From NCBI GenBank assembly GCA_014155875.1, contig JACEFZ010004117.1, positions 379,001 to 443,000 on the forward strand: a stretch of 64,000 nt of DNA. Reading direction: 5' to 3'. This stretch comes from Cepaea nemoralis. Taxonomy: Eukaryota; Mollusca; Gastropoda; Stylommatophora; Helicidae. Positions within the stretch are counted from its first letter, which is position 1. Every line of letters starts with the position of its first letter. A model generated the notes under the pieces. It was not told the DNA's origin. It made no database searches and saw only the letters and a list, made by a program, of their open reading frames with translations. The position numbers and the translations under genes are program-made. Of the stretch, positions 11,131-22,314 are shown piece by piece.

Positions 11131-11147
11131 TTCAGGACTGAAAGAGG

Positions 11148-11259
<112 letters not shown>

Positions 11260-11477
11260 TAGTCTGTCCAGAAATGAATGCCTTCATTCACGATCAATTA
11301 TTTTGAAAACTGTCTGTTGCATCGTTATGAAATTTTTCCTGCCGTCTTATATTTACCCCCACCCAAGGAATATATCTTAGATAGGTCCAAAAGCAACTTA
11401 AATCATGGAAAGCGGTGACATTTCTTTAATGTTTTGGTAAAGAACTAGTGATTTCTCGCTAACAAACTTGTTTTACA

Positions 11478-11790
11478 GTAATACTCCGTTTCACTGCGCG
11501 AGGCTCTTGTCATAAGGCCAATCCCATGTCCCTCGAGAAAATTAACTATTTAACGCCAATGTTTTCGTGTGAAGACGTAATACATTTAATAATGTGCACT
11601 TCATCTCTGACCCGTAAATTATATACCGCATATAAACACACTTTAAAATCTGCTGTACAATCTCCAGAACAAAAAATCATTTGTTGGGTGGGCATAATGA
11701 TATGGTTATTTGCTAAATCTCTTCATTTTCGCTCAGTTGGTTACTGAGATATGGAATTTTATATTGGGGCAGACAAAAGTAAACAGACTA
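11478..11790 (+). repeat. Left arm of a long inverted repeat
   Basis: This ~300-bp block is present in inverted orientation at 14005-14312. Matching words include ATAAGGCCAATCCC, ATTATATACCGCATATAA, GGTTACTGAGATATGGAATT and GGGGCAGACAAAA. The outer edge reads TACAGTAATACTCCG, reminiscent of pogo/Tigger-type ends, but no target duplication is obvious. Confidence 0.8.
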
Positions 11791-11995
11791 TGGTGCTGCT
11801 GCTGCTGCTGCTGCCGCTGCTGCTGCCGCCGCTGCTGCTGCTGCTGCTTGAAAGGTCATGGGAAGTAAAGCTGGTGAGCGTGATATCGAGTCTATACAAA
11901 TATGTTCTATACAAATATGGGACACGCACCAAATATCCAATGCGCCTCAAGGCATGTAAAACGGCCCTTTGATTTTGCTTCTTACCAGTGCAAGG
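11791..11995 (+). repeat. (CTG)n tract and SINE4-like tail
   Basis: A (CTG)n tract at 11793-11847 is followed by a SINE4-type tail (GGTCATGGGAAGTAAAG). The end of this block (ATATCCAATGCGCCTC through CTTACCAGTGCAAGG) reappears inside the array at 12475-12540. Confidence 0.7.
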
Positions 11996-12995
11996 AATAT
12001 TAATCAATTTTAACCATGCAAGTGATGCGAATATTAATCAATTATAACCATCCAAGCGCAAGGAATATTAATCAATTATAACCATCCAAGTGAAAGTAAT
12101 ATTAATCGATTATAACCATCCAAGCGAAAAGAATATTAATTAATTATAACCATCCAAGTGCAAGGAATATTAATCAGTAATAACCATCCAAGTGCAAGAA
12201 ATATTAATCAGTAATAACCATCCAAGTGCAAGGAATATTAATCCATTCTAACCATCTAAGCGAAAGGAATATTAATCGATTATAACTATCCAAGTGAAAA
12301 GAATATTAATTGATTATAACCATTCAAGTGCAAGTAATATTAATCGCTTATAACCATCCAAGTGAAAGGAATATTGATCAATTATAATCATCCAAGTGCA
12401 AGGAATATTAATCAATTATAATTATCCAAGTGAAATTAATATTAATCATTTATAGCCAATTTATATTTATAGCACCAAATATCCAATGCGCCTCCAGGCA
12501 TGTAAAACGGCCCTTTGTTTTTGCTTCTTACCAGTGCAAGGAATATTAATCAATTATAATTATCCAAGTGAAAGGAATATTAATCAATTATAATTATCCA
12601 AGTGAAATGAATATTAATCAATTATAATTATCCAAGTGAAATGAATATTAATCAATTATAATTATCCAAGTGAAATGAATATTAATCATTTATAACCACC
12701 CAAGTGAACGGAATATTAATCAGTTGTAACCATCCAAGTGCAAGGAATATTAATCAGTTATAACCATCCAAGTGCAAGGAATATTAATCAATTATATCCA
12801 TCCAAGTGTAAGGAATATTTATCAATTATAACCACCCAAGTGAAAGGAATATTAATCAATTATAACCATCTAAGTGTCAGACCTATTGATCAATTTATTG
12901 ATCATCTATAACCATCCAAGTGCAAGGAATATTAATCAATTATAACCATCCAAGTGCAAGGAATATTAATCAATTATAACCATCTAAGTGAAAGG
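11985..12995. repeat. 34-bp AT-rich tandem array
   Basis: Roughly 27 units of about 34 bp with consensus close to AAGGAATATTAATCAATTAT plus AACCATCCAAGTGC. The array is interrupted near 12475-12540 by a repeat of its own left flank, so it has been duplicated as a larger block. Confidence 0.93.
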
Positions 12996-12996
12996 A

Positions 12997-13442
12997 AAAC
13001 GACAGATAATAAAAGCATATTCACACCAACCCTATGCTACCAATGTCAAACTTGGACATTATCCAAATCACAGTTACGCAAAATCAACACCTGTGAGATG
13101 ACATGCATAAGGAGAGCTGTTAACTGAAACCGAATAAGAAACGATGTTATCAGACAGACAGTGGGATCAACACCTTGTGCCACATTTATTAAAGACAGAA
13201 GATCAAATGGTTTGTCCATCTCGTTAGAATGCAACACCATCAACTACCAACACTGATTCTACATAAAGGAAGATCTGATATAAGAGCAAGAGGACGCCCG
13301 AGAAGAAAATGGATTGTCATCAAAGACATTGTACAATCACTCGGTGTGCCATTCTCCAGTGACACCCATCGGGCGCTGAAACGCCAATTATTCCTCCCCC
13401 ATGACTCTTGACGACAAAATTGGATGATGATGATGATGATGA
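12997..13442 (+). pseudogene. Non-LTR family B, 3' end copy 1
   Basis: It encodes, with frameshifts, the C-terminal part shared with 18618-19100 (minus) and 34245-34740 (plus): LVRMQHHQLP, RARGRPRRKWI and RQLFLP blocks. It ends in a (GAT)n tail at 13424-13441. Only the last ~430 bases are present, consistent with 5' truncation during target-primed reverse transcription. Confidence 0.85.
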
Positions 13443-14004
13443 CCCCTCCTCCACACTACGAAGCATAATCGATATCTATCAATGTTTTAATCCATTAGCC
13501 CATAGACAGCTATTTGTTAATATTGTTATCGCCCACTTTGTCCATGGTTCGTTACCAACCCCCTTGAGACCAGTGCCAGTATTTTTGCACTTCTAGCATT
13601 GCTTCAGTTGTTGTTCATCATCACCATCATCATCAGCATCATCATCATTATCATCATCATCATCATTATCATCATCACCATCATCATCACCACCCAGTGG
13701 CTTGCCCTGTGCATCACTCCCCCCCCATACCAATCTGTCTCCGTGTTTTTGACTGCTGTAGTGATCTAGGCAGTAGTACAGAAGGTAGTCTGCCATTGCT
13801 GTATTTCTTGGCAGCGGTCATACTGGTCGTGACTGTGGTTATTGTCTATATAAAGAGAACCCCCGCTTACCCGCGCCTACTTGAGCCCATAACCAACAGC
13901 TACCTGTCGGCTGCTCTCCTCATGTTTTTTTTGTTTTTTTTATTTTTGCTTTCGCTCGCTTTGAACTCAAGCGTTGTCTATACTATACACGTGCTACAAC
14001 TACT
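13443..14004. other. (CAT)n tract and unassigned sequence
   Basis: A (CAT)n-rich microsatellite occupies 13604-13693. The rest shows no recognised element. The frame at 13697-14008 contains hydrophobic stretches (LLYFLAAVILVVTVVIVYI near its middle) but has no homology I recognise and is not assigned. Confidence 0.5.
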
Positions 14005-14312
14005 ATAGTGTGTTTATTTTTGTCTGCCCCAGTATAAAATTCCATATCTCAGTAACCAACTGAAGGGAAATTATGAGATTTAGCATATAACCTTATCATT
14101 ATGTCCACCCAACATAAACATGTTCTGGAGATTTTACAGCAGATTTCAAAGTTTGTTTATATGCGGTATATAATTTACGGGTCAGAGATGAAGTTCATAA
14201 TTTTAAATGTACTACAGCGTAGCCAGACAATCAGCGTTCAATATTGAATATTTTTTCGTTTTTCACGGGATTGGCCTTATGCCAAAAACCCTGCGAAATT
14301 TAAACTGGGACT
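14005..14312 (-). repeat. Right arm of the long inverted repeat
   Basis: The inverted, diverged counterpart of 11478-11790. Similarity runs from TTTTGTCTGCCCCAG (inner end) to GGGATTGGCCTTATG and weakly on to about 14312. Confidence 0.8.
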
Positions 14313-14534
14313 GTTCAAAGGTGTCGTCAAACTGTGGGTTATTTCATGAAACCTGATTAATATTATTATTATTTTTTTTTAAATCTTACCACTTATCGCT
14401 AACATTGAAATGTGTGAATATTTTTTAATGGGATTGAATGCGAAATTGTGTATACACTTCAAAGCATCGCTGTGAAGTTGTACACATATTTTTGTATAGA
14501 AGCTGATCGCAGGAAACTGTTTTATACTATTACA

Positions 14535-15232
14535 AATTCCGAAAAAGAACAGTGCATGCATTGGGTTTGAGTAAACGGTCATTTCGTCGATGGGTGCAAG
14601 AATCTGGAATTAAACCACCACGCAATAACCAAACGGTAGGTAGAAAGTTTATTGTAGACAGCTTTGACAAAGATGTCATAAGGCGAGGTATTATAAAAAT
14701 GCTTTAAAAAGTCGCTTAAAAGTCGACATGGTCGACTTCATTGCACCGGGTTCTATCCCATGTGGCTCGATCTCTTTCCGCAGCGCGGAAAGCATCGCAC
14801 ATAGCACGAACTCCGCAGCTATAGCGACGACCCACAGAAGTCTCCGAAAAATTTAACTCGTGAACCGAAGGACGCGGCCCGGAATCGAACCTACGACCTT
14901 TGGAGCCCGAGTCAAAAGGCTTGACCACTTCGCCACGGAGACTCCTAAAATTATAAAAATTTTGGATTTTATATCCAGGATTATCCAGCATTATAAAAAT
15001 GCTGGTTGCCAAAGAAACAGTGACTGTAAGAAAACTTAGGGATTGATAGAGAAAGAACAATAACATAGAGCTATCTAAAACAACTTTGTGGAAAATTATA
15101 AGGACATTATCTTCACTTTTAGAAAGTACAAGGGAGGTAGAAATATTCTTTGCGAGCAACCGCATTTAGGAGCCATGAGAAGCAGATACCTACGTGAAAT
15201 AAGGGAATGCGCAAAGAAAATTATGTCTGCCT
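14535..15232 (+). pseudogene. DDE transposase-like remnant split by a SINE
   Basis: Before the SINE one frame reads a helix-turn-helix-like segment (SKRSFRRWVQESGIKPP) followed by DSFDKDVIRR. After it, VAKETVTVRKLRD, KTTLWKII and the conserved RSRYLREIRE block appear in different frames. This order matches IS630/Tc1-type transposase-like proteins common in invertebrates, where the YLREIR block precedes the first catalytic Asp. The sequence stops before the catalytic core, so it is truncated as well as frameshifted. Confidence 0.7.
14701..14949 (-). mobile_element. SINE1 copy nested in the DDE remnant
   Basis: A complete SINE1 in reverse orientation. The tRNA-like head lies at the right (B-box-like GGTTCGATTCC, A-box-like TGGCGAAGTGG on the minus strand) and the 3' end at the left. 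ATTATAAAAAT flanks it at 14690-14700 and 14950-14960, an 11-bp target duplication. It is the cleanest SINE1 head in the window. Confidence 0.93.
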
Positions 15233-16265
15233 CCTGTAATTCTTAAAGGGTGTGAGATAGACAATACGGGCTAGGCAAACTTGGCGCGAGTTTGCCGCCC
15301 CATAGGGAGGTAGAGCGCAGAAAAATCATTGTTTGTGAAGAAAAGTCGGTGATAAATGGATCTTGTCTCTCAGCCTCATTTTGATTTTGCCGTTACGTTA
15401 AATATCTGAAGTCCTAACACATCACAATCTTACGGCAACTTAATTGCCTTAGGGTTGCCTTATCTTAACGTTACACGTGGTTATAAAGAGAATAACGAAA
15501 AACGTTAACCAGGACAAAAAATAAAATTGACATTTGATAAAAGAATCCTTCCGTTGTGAACGTATTTGATATCTCTCAACCACACATAACGGTCGCCTTT
15601 CCTCTATGACGTAAACAATGCTAGACTCTTCAAAGTAGTCGTTGGCAGTTTATCACTACCGTATCTGTGAATGCTAAGCCCAATTCCTGACATTCTAAAT
15701 TCGTTCTTTACAATTTCAACGAAATCTGTTGTCATCAGGGATCAGCGAAAGGGGACTCGCTGGCTGAAGCCGCCGTGTCGCGTTCGCTTCGTCCATCTCA
15801 CACGTTTCATCTCTATGCTCAGTGTAGGCTAAATTAATGACAACCAGCTGAAAGTTCCCTAAAACCAGGACCCTTAGCCGTCTGTATTGATTGAGCTTGC
15901 GGATATTCCACTGGGGACTTCTTAATAGAGCAGGCAGAAGTGATGTGGTTTCACCGTATCATTCATCTAATATTTACTGATACAGCTGCGTGCTTAGTCT
16001 GTGTGGGCCTAACGTGTGTCTGGTTACAATTTAGGATGGATAGAGTTTCCGTATGTTTCTCGCGCAGACAATTTGTACGAACAATGTCATAGACGGAATT
16101 TGTCACTCCGTGCTGCAGTGATTTAATTGCGGAGAGAAACTAATGTTCTTGTTGTACATGTAACACAACGGAATTATTTTAATAGACGCGTGTTCTTAGT
16201 AGCTGTTGTTTAATTCTGTATCTGGTTTGTTCAGATGGTTTTGTTTTAAACCCTTATTTATTAAT
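15233..16265. other. Unassigned stretch of about 1 kb
   Basis: No gene, array or recognised element. No open frame above 60 codons is of interest here. Confidence 0.5.
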
Positions 16266-16277
16266 TGTGACTTTGAC

Positions 16278-16279
<2 letters not shown>

Positions 16280-16329
<50 letters not shown>

Positions 16330-16392
16330 GCACGCACGCATACACACACACGCACGCATACACACACACACACACACACTCTCTCTCTCTCT
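16280..16392. repeat. (CA)n/(CT)n compound microsatellite
   Basis: CA repeats with GCAC variants (16280-16379) pass into a CT run (16380-16392). Thr/His frames here are artefacts. Confidence 0.95.
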
Positions 16393-17897
16393 TTGCTACG
16401 AATTATCATGCAAAGAGTGAGGAAGAAAATACAACCTGAAATAGGGGAAGAACAATGTGGGTTTGTAGAAGGAAAGGGTACAATAAATGCTGTGTATATG
16501 CTGCGAACAATTATTGAACGTGCTATAGAAGTAAACAAAGATATACATCTTTGCTTTATTGACTACACAAAGGCTTTCGATAGAGTAAGACATGTCAACA
16601 TGGTAGATATGCTTGCAGATCTATACATTGAAGAGGAAAGACATTTTTAAAAAATTTTTTATTCTCATATCCTTTACAGGACATCGCTTTCAACAGCAGC
16701 ATCTTTCAGCTGCCTGTTGATTTCTTGGCAAGATTACGTTCAGTAGTTTGCCATTGCTTTCTGAGCGGCCCGCTCAGTTATCCCGCAAGTCATTAGCGGG
16801 GGTCGAACCGCTCCCAGCTCTCGCCCGCTACGAGACTCTGCGTGATAAACGGGATTACGGAGAAAGTGTTGTAACCCCTCGGCCAGAGAGATCGGCGGGA
16901 AAGACATTAGACATATAAAAAACATATATTGGAAACAACAAGCTGCCATAAGGATTGATAATGAAGTAGGACAATATCAACCTATTAAGAGAGGTGTTAG
17001 GCAGGGATGTGTCTCCAAATCTTTTTTCCCTATACAGTGAAAATATTTTCAGAAATGTAGAAGATATAAATGGAATCAGCATTGGAGGACGAAACATCAA
17101 TAACATTAAATATGCAGATGATACAGTATTGATTGCAGACAATGAGCAGGATCTGCAACAATTAGTAGATGCGATTGTTGCACACAGTGAACAACTGGGA
17201 TTAGAATTACATTGTAAAAACGACACAGATTATGGTCGTCACTAGGAAGAACGGAATACCACAATGTAATATACAAGTAAATGGGAATATTCTTCAACAA
17301 GTGAATCGGTACAATTATCTCGGAACAGTCATAACATCTGATGGGAGATGCCTTATAGAGATTAGAACAAGAATCGCCATGGCGAAAGTAGCCGTTAGCA
17401 AGATGAAAAACATACTGACCAATAAAAAGATGTCAATTGAAACGAGAAAAAGAGTGTTGAGGTGCTACATAGAACCTGTACTTTTGTATGGATGTGAAAC
17501 TTGGACAATGAGCAGTCAAGCTGAAAACATCTGATGGCTGCAGAAATGTGGTTTCTGAAGAAATGCAAAGAATACCATGGACAGACAGAAAAACCAATGA
17601 CCAAGTACTACAGGAGACAAATGAAATTCGTAAACTGATTAGAGAAATTATACGTAGACAGTCAAAAATTTGTGGACATGTTATGAGAAAAAATGGATTG
17701 GAGAACTTAGTGACAACTGGCAAGATCGAAGGGAACAGACCAAGAGGAAGACCGAGAAGTAAATACCTGGATGGCTTGGCCACATGGCATAGTCGAGACA
17801 GGAACACTGAGCTGATCCACGACTCTGGTGATCGAGTGAAATGGCGAGTCATGACCGCCCACGCTTTCCGGCATGGCACATGATTGATTGATTGATA
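16391..17897 (+). mobile_element. Non-LTR family A, copy 1 (reverse transcriptase)
   Basis: The longest family A copy. It encodes reverse transcriptase blocks in order: a KIQPEIGEEQCGFVEGKGT segment, the catalytic-domain motif FIDYTKAFDRV (about 16555), a RGVRQGC block, and YADDTVLIA with the catalytic Asp pair (about 17111). A C-terminal thumb/tail region ends ...HAFRHGT-stop at 17883. Frameshifts occur near 17015, 17230 and 17530, and a SINE interrupts it at 16646-16897. It ends in a TGAT repeat tail. The 5' part with the endonuclease is missing. Confidence 0.92.
16646..16897 (-). mobile_element. SINE2 copy nested in non-LTR A
   Basis: Reverse-orientation SINE. The minus-strand head contains GGCCGAGGGGTTA and GGTTCGACCCC, both tRNA-promoter-like; an AT-rich/poly-T end is at the left. 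GGAAAGACATT flanks it at 16635-16645 and 16898-16908, an 11-bp target duplication. Joining the flanks resumes the retrotransposon open frame close to the same position. Confidence 0.93.
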
Positions 17898-17989
17898 TAC
17901 ATGTTAACACAGTTGGTTTTACTGAAGTTTAGAAAACAAGTATTGAGATCTAGATTGTTATCTCAAAGATAGTTCTCATGTTAAAAATA

Positions 17990-18125
17990 TGGTCCCTGGA
18001 GCGTCGCCCTTTCTTAAACCTGCACGTACTTCTTGTATTTCATATTTAATTTACTTTCAATCCTCTTCATGATAATTCGCAGGAGGCTTTTGCTGGCATG
18101 CCTTATTAGTGTGGTAGTTCGCGTT
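17990..18125 (-). pseudogene. Non-LTR reverse transcriptase fragment
   Basis: On the minus strand one frame reads LIRHASKSLLRIIMKRIESK, the helix that precedes the conserved GFRKG region of non-LTR reverse transcriptases. A frame change then gives GLRKG. It is only about 45 codons and not assignable to a family. Confidence 0.6.
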
Positions 18126-18600
18126 TTTTTTTTAAAACAGTGTTAAATTTGGGTTTCTTTGAGAGAGGACTGTAGACTTTTCTTCATTGCCTGGAAAGAA
18201 ACAATATGCATTACACATCCAGATGTAAACAGCAATGCAGCGTCGTAGGCTGTTCTTCTCGGCTGTATAGATGTGATAATCTGTTGAATCTCAAAGAGAT
18301 ATCAATGGCCAGGGCGGGCCGCTTGAATAGCGTGAGAAATGCATTCCAATGTATTGATCGGGACGGAAAGAAGGAATGAAAGAGTGCGCACCAGGGTGTG
18401 CAAAAATTTAAGAAATACGTGGATAATGAACCTGGGTAATGACATCGTTTCAACGTGTCTAGCTATTTGTGTATGGAAATACACTTGCTCCATCGGGGAG
18501 GCGCTCACGTCATTTCAAGGAAAAGGAAGTAAAAGATCCGTTTACACATTTTGAAGTGTATTGGGTATATGGTGCTGGCTCCATATTTGTATAACCAAGC
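18126..18600. other. Unassigned stretch
   Basis: Nothing recognised apart from a T run at 18125-18134. Short open frames on both strands lack features. Confidence 0.45.
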
Positions 18601-18617
18601 GACTCTCTGTGGGCAAA

Positions 18618-19100
18618 AGTCATCATCATCATCATCATCATCATCGGCAAAAGTCATCATCATCATCATCATCATTTTCATCATCATCATCATCTTCCAT
18701 TTCTGCCGTCAAGCGTCGTGGGGAGGAATAATTGGCGCATGAGCGCCCTATGGGCGGCACTGGATGGTGTCTTTCCGTGTGATTGTACAATGTCGTTGAT
18801 GTCGTCAATCCATTTTCTTCTTGGGCGTCCTCTTGCTCTCCTCGCAAATGATCTCTGATGTAGAGCCATTGATGGTAGTTGATGGTGTTGCATTCTAACG
18901 ACATGGCCAAACCACTTGATCTTCTGTCTTTCAATAAATATGGCACAAGGTGTTGATCACACTGTCTCGGTCTCAGATTGTTAAGTTGGCAGCTCTCCTC
19001 GTGCATCTCATCTCACAGGTGCTGAATTTGCGGAAGTGTGATTTGGATTAAGTCCACGTTAGAGATTGGTAGCATAGGTGGGCACAAGAATATAGAATAA
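18618..19100 (-). pseudogene. Non-LTR family B, 3' end copy 2
   Basis: Reverse-strand copy of the same 3' end as 12997-13442. The minus strand encodes QHHQLPSMALHQRS, RARGRPRRKWIDDINDIVQS and ALMRQLFLPTTLDGR. It terminates at the left in (CAT)n tracts (18621-18695), which are the (GAT)n tail of the element. The C-terminal 67 codons (18690-18893) are open. Confidence 0.87.
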
Positions 19101-19179
19101 AAGTAAAGATCCCATTTTCAGCCTCAAGGGCATACGTTGCTAGGCACATATTTGTATAGACCAGTCGACCCTCCTGGAT

Positions 19180-19440
19180 GAGGTGGTCGGTTTTATGCCA
19201 GCCGCCTTTAGTTCGGAAAATCTGTCTTGGTAACTATTTTAGGCTCGGTCGACCTCGGTACCTATTCTAGATTCGGTTGACCTCGGTACCTATTTTAGAC
19301 TCGGTTGACCTCGGTACCTATTTTAGACTCGGTCGACCTGGCAGCCCAGGTCAGGTTGTAAAATCCAAATCCAGCCCACGGCGGATCGAACCCCTGACTA
19401 CCGGGGCGGTAGCTTAGTGTACACCACGAGCGATGTGGTC
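19180..19440 (-). mobile_element. SINE4 with an internal minisatellite
   Basis: The minus-strand head (GGTAGTCAGGGGTTCGATCC) is followed by about four tandem copies of a 28-bp unit built on GGTCGACC and CTAAAATAGGTACC (19225-19345), then by the usual SINE4 tail. Other SINE4 copies have a single unit here, so the SINE interior has been amplified. Confidence 0.7.
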
Positions 19441-19469
19441 AGTGTCATACCGGCTGCCTTATCTTCCCC

Positions 19470-19565
19470 GAACAGTTTCTTGTAAATCGCTGCCTCGTTG
19501 GGCATTCGAACCCGTGATCACAGAGAGGACAGGCAAGCGCCAGGGCCACTGCTCTACTTAGGCTC
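19470..19565 (-). mobile_element. tRNA-like SINE head
   Basis: The minus strand carries an A-box-like TAAGTAGAGCAGTGGCCC region and a B-box-like GGGTTCGAATGCCC. The intervening sequence does not fold as a standard tRNA, so a SINE head is preferred. Confidence 0.45.
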
Positions 19566-19789
19566 CCTCATTTGAAGGTGACAGGTTCAAACGCAAGCGA
19601 GCTATCAACATTCAATGTTGACCTTTTCTGGTGTCGGCCACAGAACTCTATTCTTTACTTTACTCATGTGGGTTCAGATCGATACATGTGTGTTTTCTCC
19701 CGTGTGAATCTGTCATACCTGCTGTTGTACTTCCTATCTGCTGATATGTGGTGTTTTGGGCGGTTAGTGATTCATTTAGTATGTGAACA

Positions 19790-20205
19790 ACTGGTGGTAG
19801 TGTTTCCGTCTGTGGAAATGTTTAGTGGTGGATAATTCCTTTCCTTGGAAATGTTTAGTGGTGGATATTTCGTTCCTTGGAAATGTTTAGTGTTGGATGT
19901 TTCTCGTCTGTGGAAATGTTTAGTGGTGGATATTTCCTTCCTTGGAAATATTTAGTGGTGGACATTTTAGTGTTGGATGTTTCCGTATTTGGATGTTTCC
20001 GTGGTGGATATTTCCTTCCTTGGAAATGTTTAGTTGTGGATATTTCCTTGGAAATAGCTGTTTAGTAGTGGATGTTGTTTTTTTTCTTAATAACTCTTTA
20101 GTAGTTCATGTTTTCTTCTTTGGACATGTTGACTGGTGGATATTTCCTTCCTTTGAAATGTTTAGTGGTTGATGTTTCGTCTTTGGAATTTTTTAGTAGT
20201 GGATG
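19790..20205. repeat. ~30-bp degenerate tandem array
   Basis: About 13 units with consensus near TTCCTTGGAAATGTTTAGTG plus GTGGATATTT. Units vary in length, and Val/Phe-rich plus-strand frames arise from them. Confidence 0.88.
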
Positions 20206-20209
20206 TATT

Positions 20210-20227
20210 TCTCGCTCTCTCTCTCTT

Positions 20228-20310
<83 letters not shown>
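20210..20310. repeat. (CT)n microsatellite
   Basis: About 100 bp of CT with a few TTCT variants at the left. Confidence 0.95.
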
Positions 20311-21160
20311 AGAACAATACTTTGTAGGCAGACGCGTTATTGTTGTTGTTAGGGAGCTACGGGCAGTCGAATGAAGGTAGCGTTCGTCGTCTCTCTAGTG
20401 GAGGAAAGACTGACCACCTATTCCTCGGTGCTTTCCTTGGACCAGAGCTCCAAGATCGACTCAGTCCGAAATGGGTACCATGAATTGTGCTGGGAAATAA
20501 AAGCGGCCCTACCTATCACATCACAGAATATAGCAAGTTTCTGCTTGGTGATATGTTTGATGTTTGAAATTGTTGTAAATGTGCAGTATTACAGGCGAAA
20601 CTAATCATATTTTAATACCTAAGGGAAATATACCACTTAACTTTCCAGTTATAAGCAATGTGTTTAAAATATGTTAGTCCCCGCCATTGTTTCAGCAGAT
20701 AGACCAGTAGGTGTACACAGGGTTTACAAATAAAACGAAACAGACGTGTGATCGCTCGGATGTATTAATTTTCACGTGACCCCAGTTGAACTACATTCTC
20801 TTAACTGTCAGCAGAGAGAAAGTTATTCACACACAGTATGGTAAAAGAACCTCAATGGTTAATGAAAGACATCTATGTACTTTAATAATTTGAAGTGGTA
20901 GGTACTAAAGGGACCGACCTGGTGGATCTGGTGTGTGCGCGCACTGTACTGTTGTATTATTTAGTTGGCTGCCAGGCTGTGCTTCCTGGATCATCAATGA
21001 TGTCCGGCTCACTGCCTAGAATTGCCGTGCAGCGGCTCAGCTCCAGCTGTACCAGCCTTGCAGGTACGTCGTCTGTCATGGTAGTCTTGACCTGTTCGTT
21101 GCCATGTCTAGGGTTTGTGTGTAAGTGCGCTGTGAGTGTTGTAACTAGAAATACAGTTCC
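20311..21160. other. Mostly unassigned; SINE4-like tail
   Basis: 20480-20530 resembles the SINE4 tail (GGGTACCATGAATTGTGCTG then GGGAAATAAAAGCGG). No other element is recognised. The frame opening at 20895 runs into the TTC microsatellite and is not supported as a gene. Confidence 0.4.
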
Positions 21161-21162
21161 CT

Positions 21163-21500
21163 CCCCTTCTTCTTCTTCTTCTTCTTCTTCTTCTTCTTCT
21201 TCTTCTTCTTCTTCTTCTTCTTCTTCTTCTTCTTCTTCTTCTTCTTCTTCTTCTTCTTCTTCTTCTTCTTCTTCTCTTCCTCCTCTTCTCCCTCCTCTTC
21301 CTCTTTATTCTTCTCCTTCTTCTTCTTTGTCTCCTCCCCATTCTCGTCCTTATCTTCCTCCTCTATACTCTTATTCTTCTCCTCCTGCTTCTTCTTCTTC
21401 TTTGTCGCATCGTGTTTCTCTTTCTGCTTCTTTTTCTCCACCTAGCTTCCCCTGTTTCTCGTTTCCTGTTCTTCTTCCAGTTACTCTCCTGCCCCAGTTA
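21163..21500. repeat. (TTC)n microsatellite and pyrimidine-rich flank
   Basis: (TTC)n at 21163-21275 grades into an imperfect TTC/CCT pyrimidine tract up to about 21500. Poly-Ser, poly-Arg and poly-Lys frames here are artefacts. Confidence 0.93.
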
Positions 21501-22314
21501 AGCTAAGACTATATGTTATTTCATTCTAAGCCCCTCCTATATGTTTGATTGTGATTTAATTAAGGATCCACATAAAGGGCTAATAGGGTTTCGGAAGCAA
21601 AGAAAACGCACAATAAAGCAGGAATTGTTGTTTATCGGATATCATGTTTGCGAATGATTTCATTAGCAGCAACATTTTGATTTATTCTATTGCTTGTCTG
21701 TCTTTGTTTATTATATTTTGTAGACATGTTTCATTTGTTGACTAGCTTTTCATGTCTTTTTCTTGTATACACAGTTCTTCTGCTTTTAACAAACATTTTA
21801 CTGATAACTGGTTCTGTATACCGACATGATGTAGGTTGTAATCTATATACTGACGTGATGTAGGTTGTAATCTGTATACCGACGAGATGTAGCTTCTATA
21901 AACATCTGGAGTGTACCAGCGAGTTGTAGCTTTATACCGACGTGATGTAGTGTCTCTCGCTATGTGTTGAAGCTTTGCAGGGGCATGATGCCCTTGTCCT
22001 AACGGATAGCCCACTAGCTTACAAGTACGATTTCCTAGATTAGTCATCTGTTAATGGGAATATCCTTTCCGATGACACGTTAGCACTGGAATCGGTCGAC
22101 GAACTTCGTGCGTTGGTTAACAGAGCCTTTCTATGGCCAGGAATGGAACTGGACACCCTACACGATAGTATATATGCAGTCCAACCAACTCCCTCCACAC
22201 GGTAGAGGTTGTTAAACGCCCACTTTTTCCTCTGTGGTCACTTACTATTACATTACCCCTCCCCCTACCCCACACCGTCAAGAAAATCTGAGATGTTAAA
22301 GAGAAGGGAATGGG
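21501..22314. other. Unassigned, with a short ~33-bp repeat
   Basis: 21815-21955 has four imperfect units around GTATACCGACGTGATGTAG. The remainder shows no recognised element. Confidence 0.45.

Noticed and set aside
13697..14008. Small membrane protein (hydrophobic stretches)
   Set aside because: Hydrophobicity comes from T-rich sequence; no conserved features, and the end overlaps an inverted-repeat arm.
14701..14949. Functional tRNA gene in the SINE1 head (also 45500-45722 and 42096-42180)
   Set aside because: Promoter-like boxes are present but the acceptor stems do not pair convincingly and each is followed by a repeated SINE body.
21108..21506. Long Ser-, Arg- and Lys-rich frames on both strands
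   Set aside because: They are direct translations of the (TTC)n tract and its pyrimidine-rich flank.
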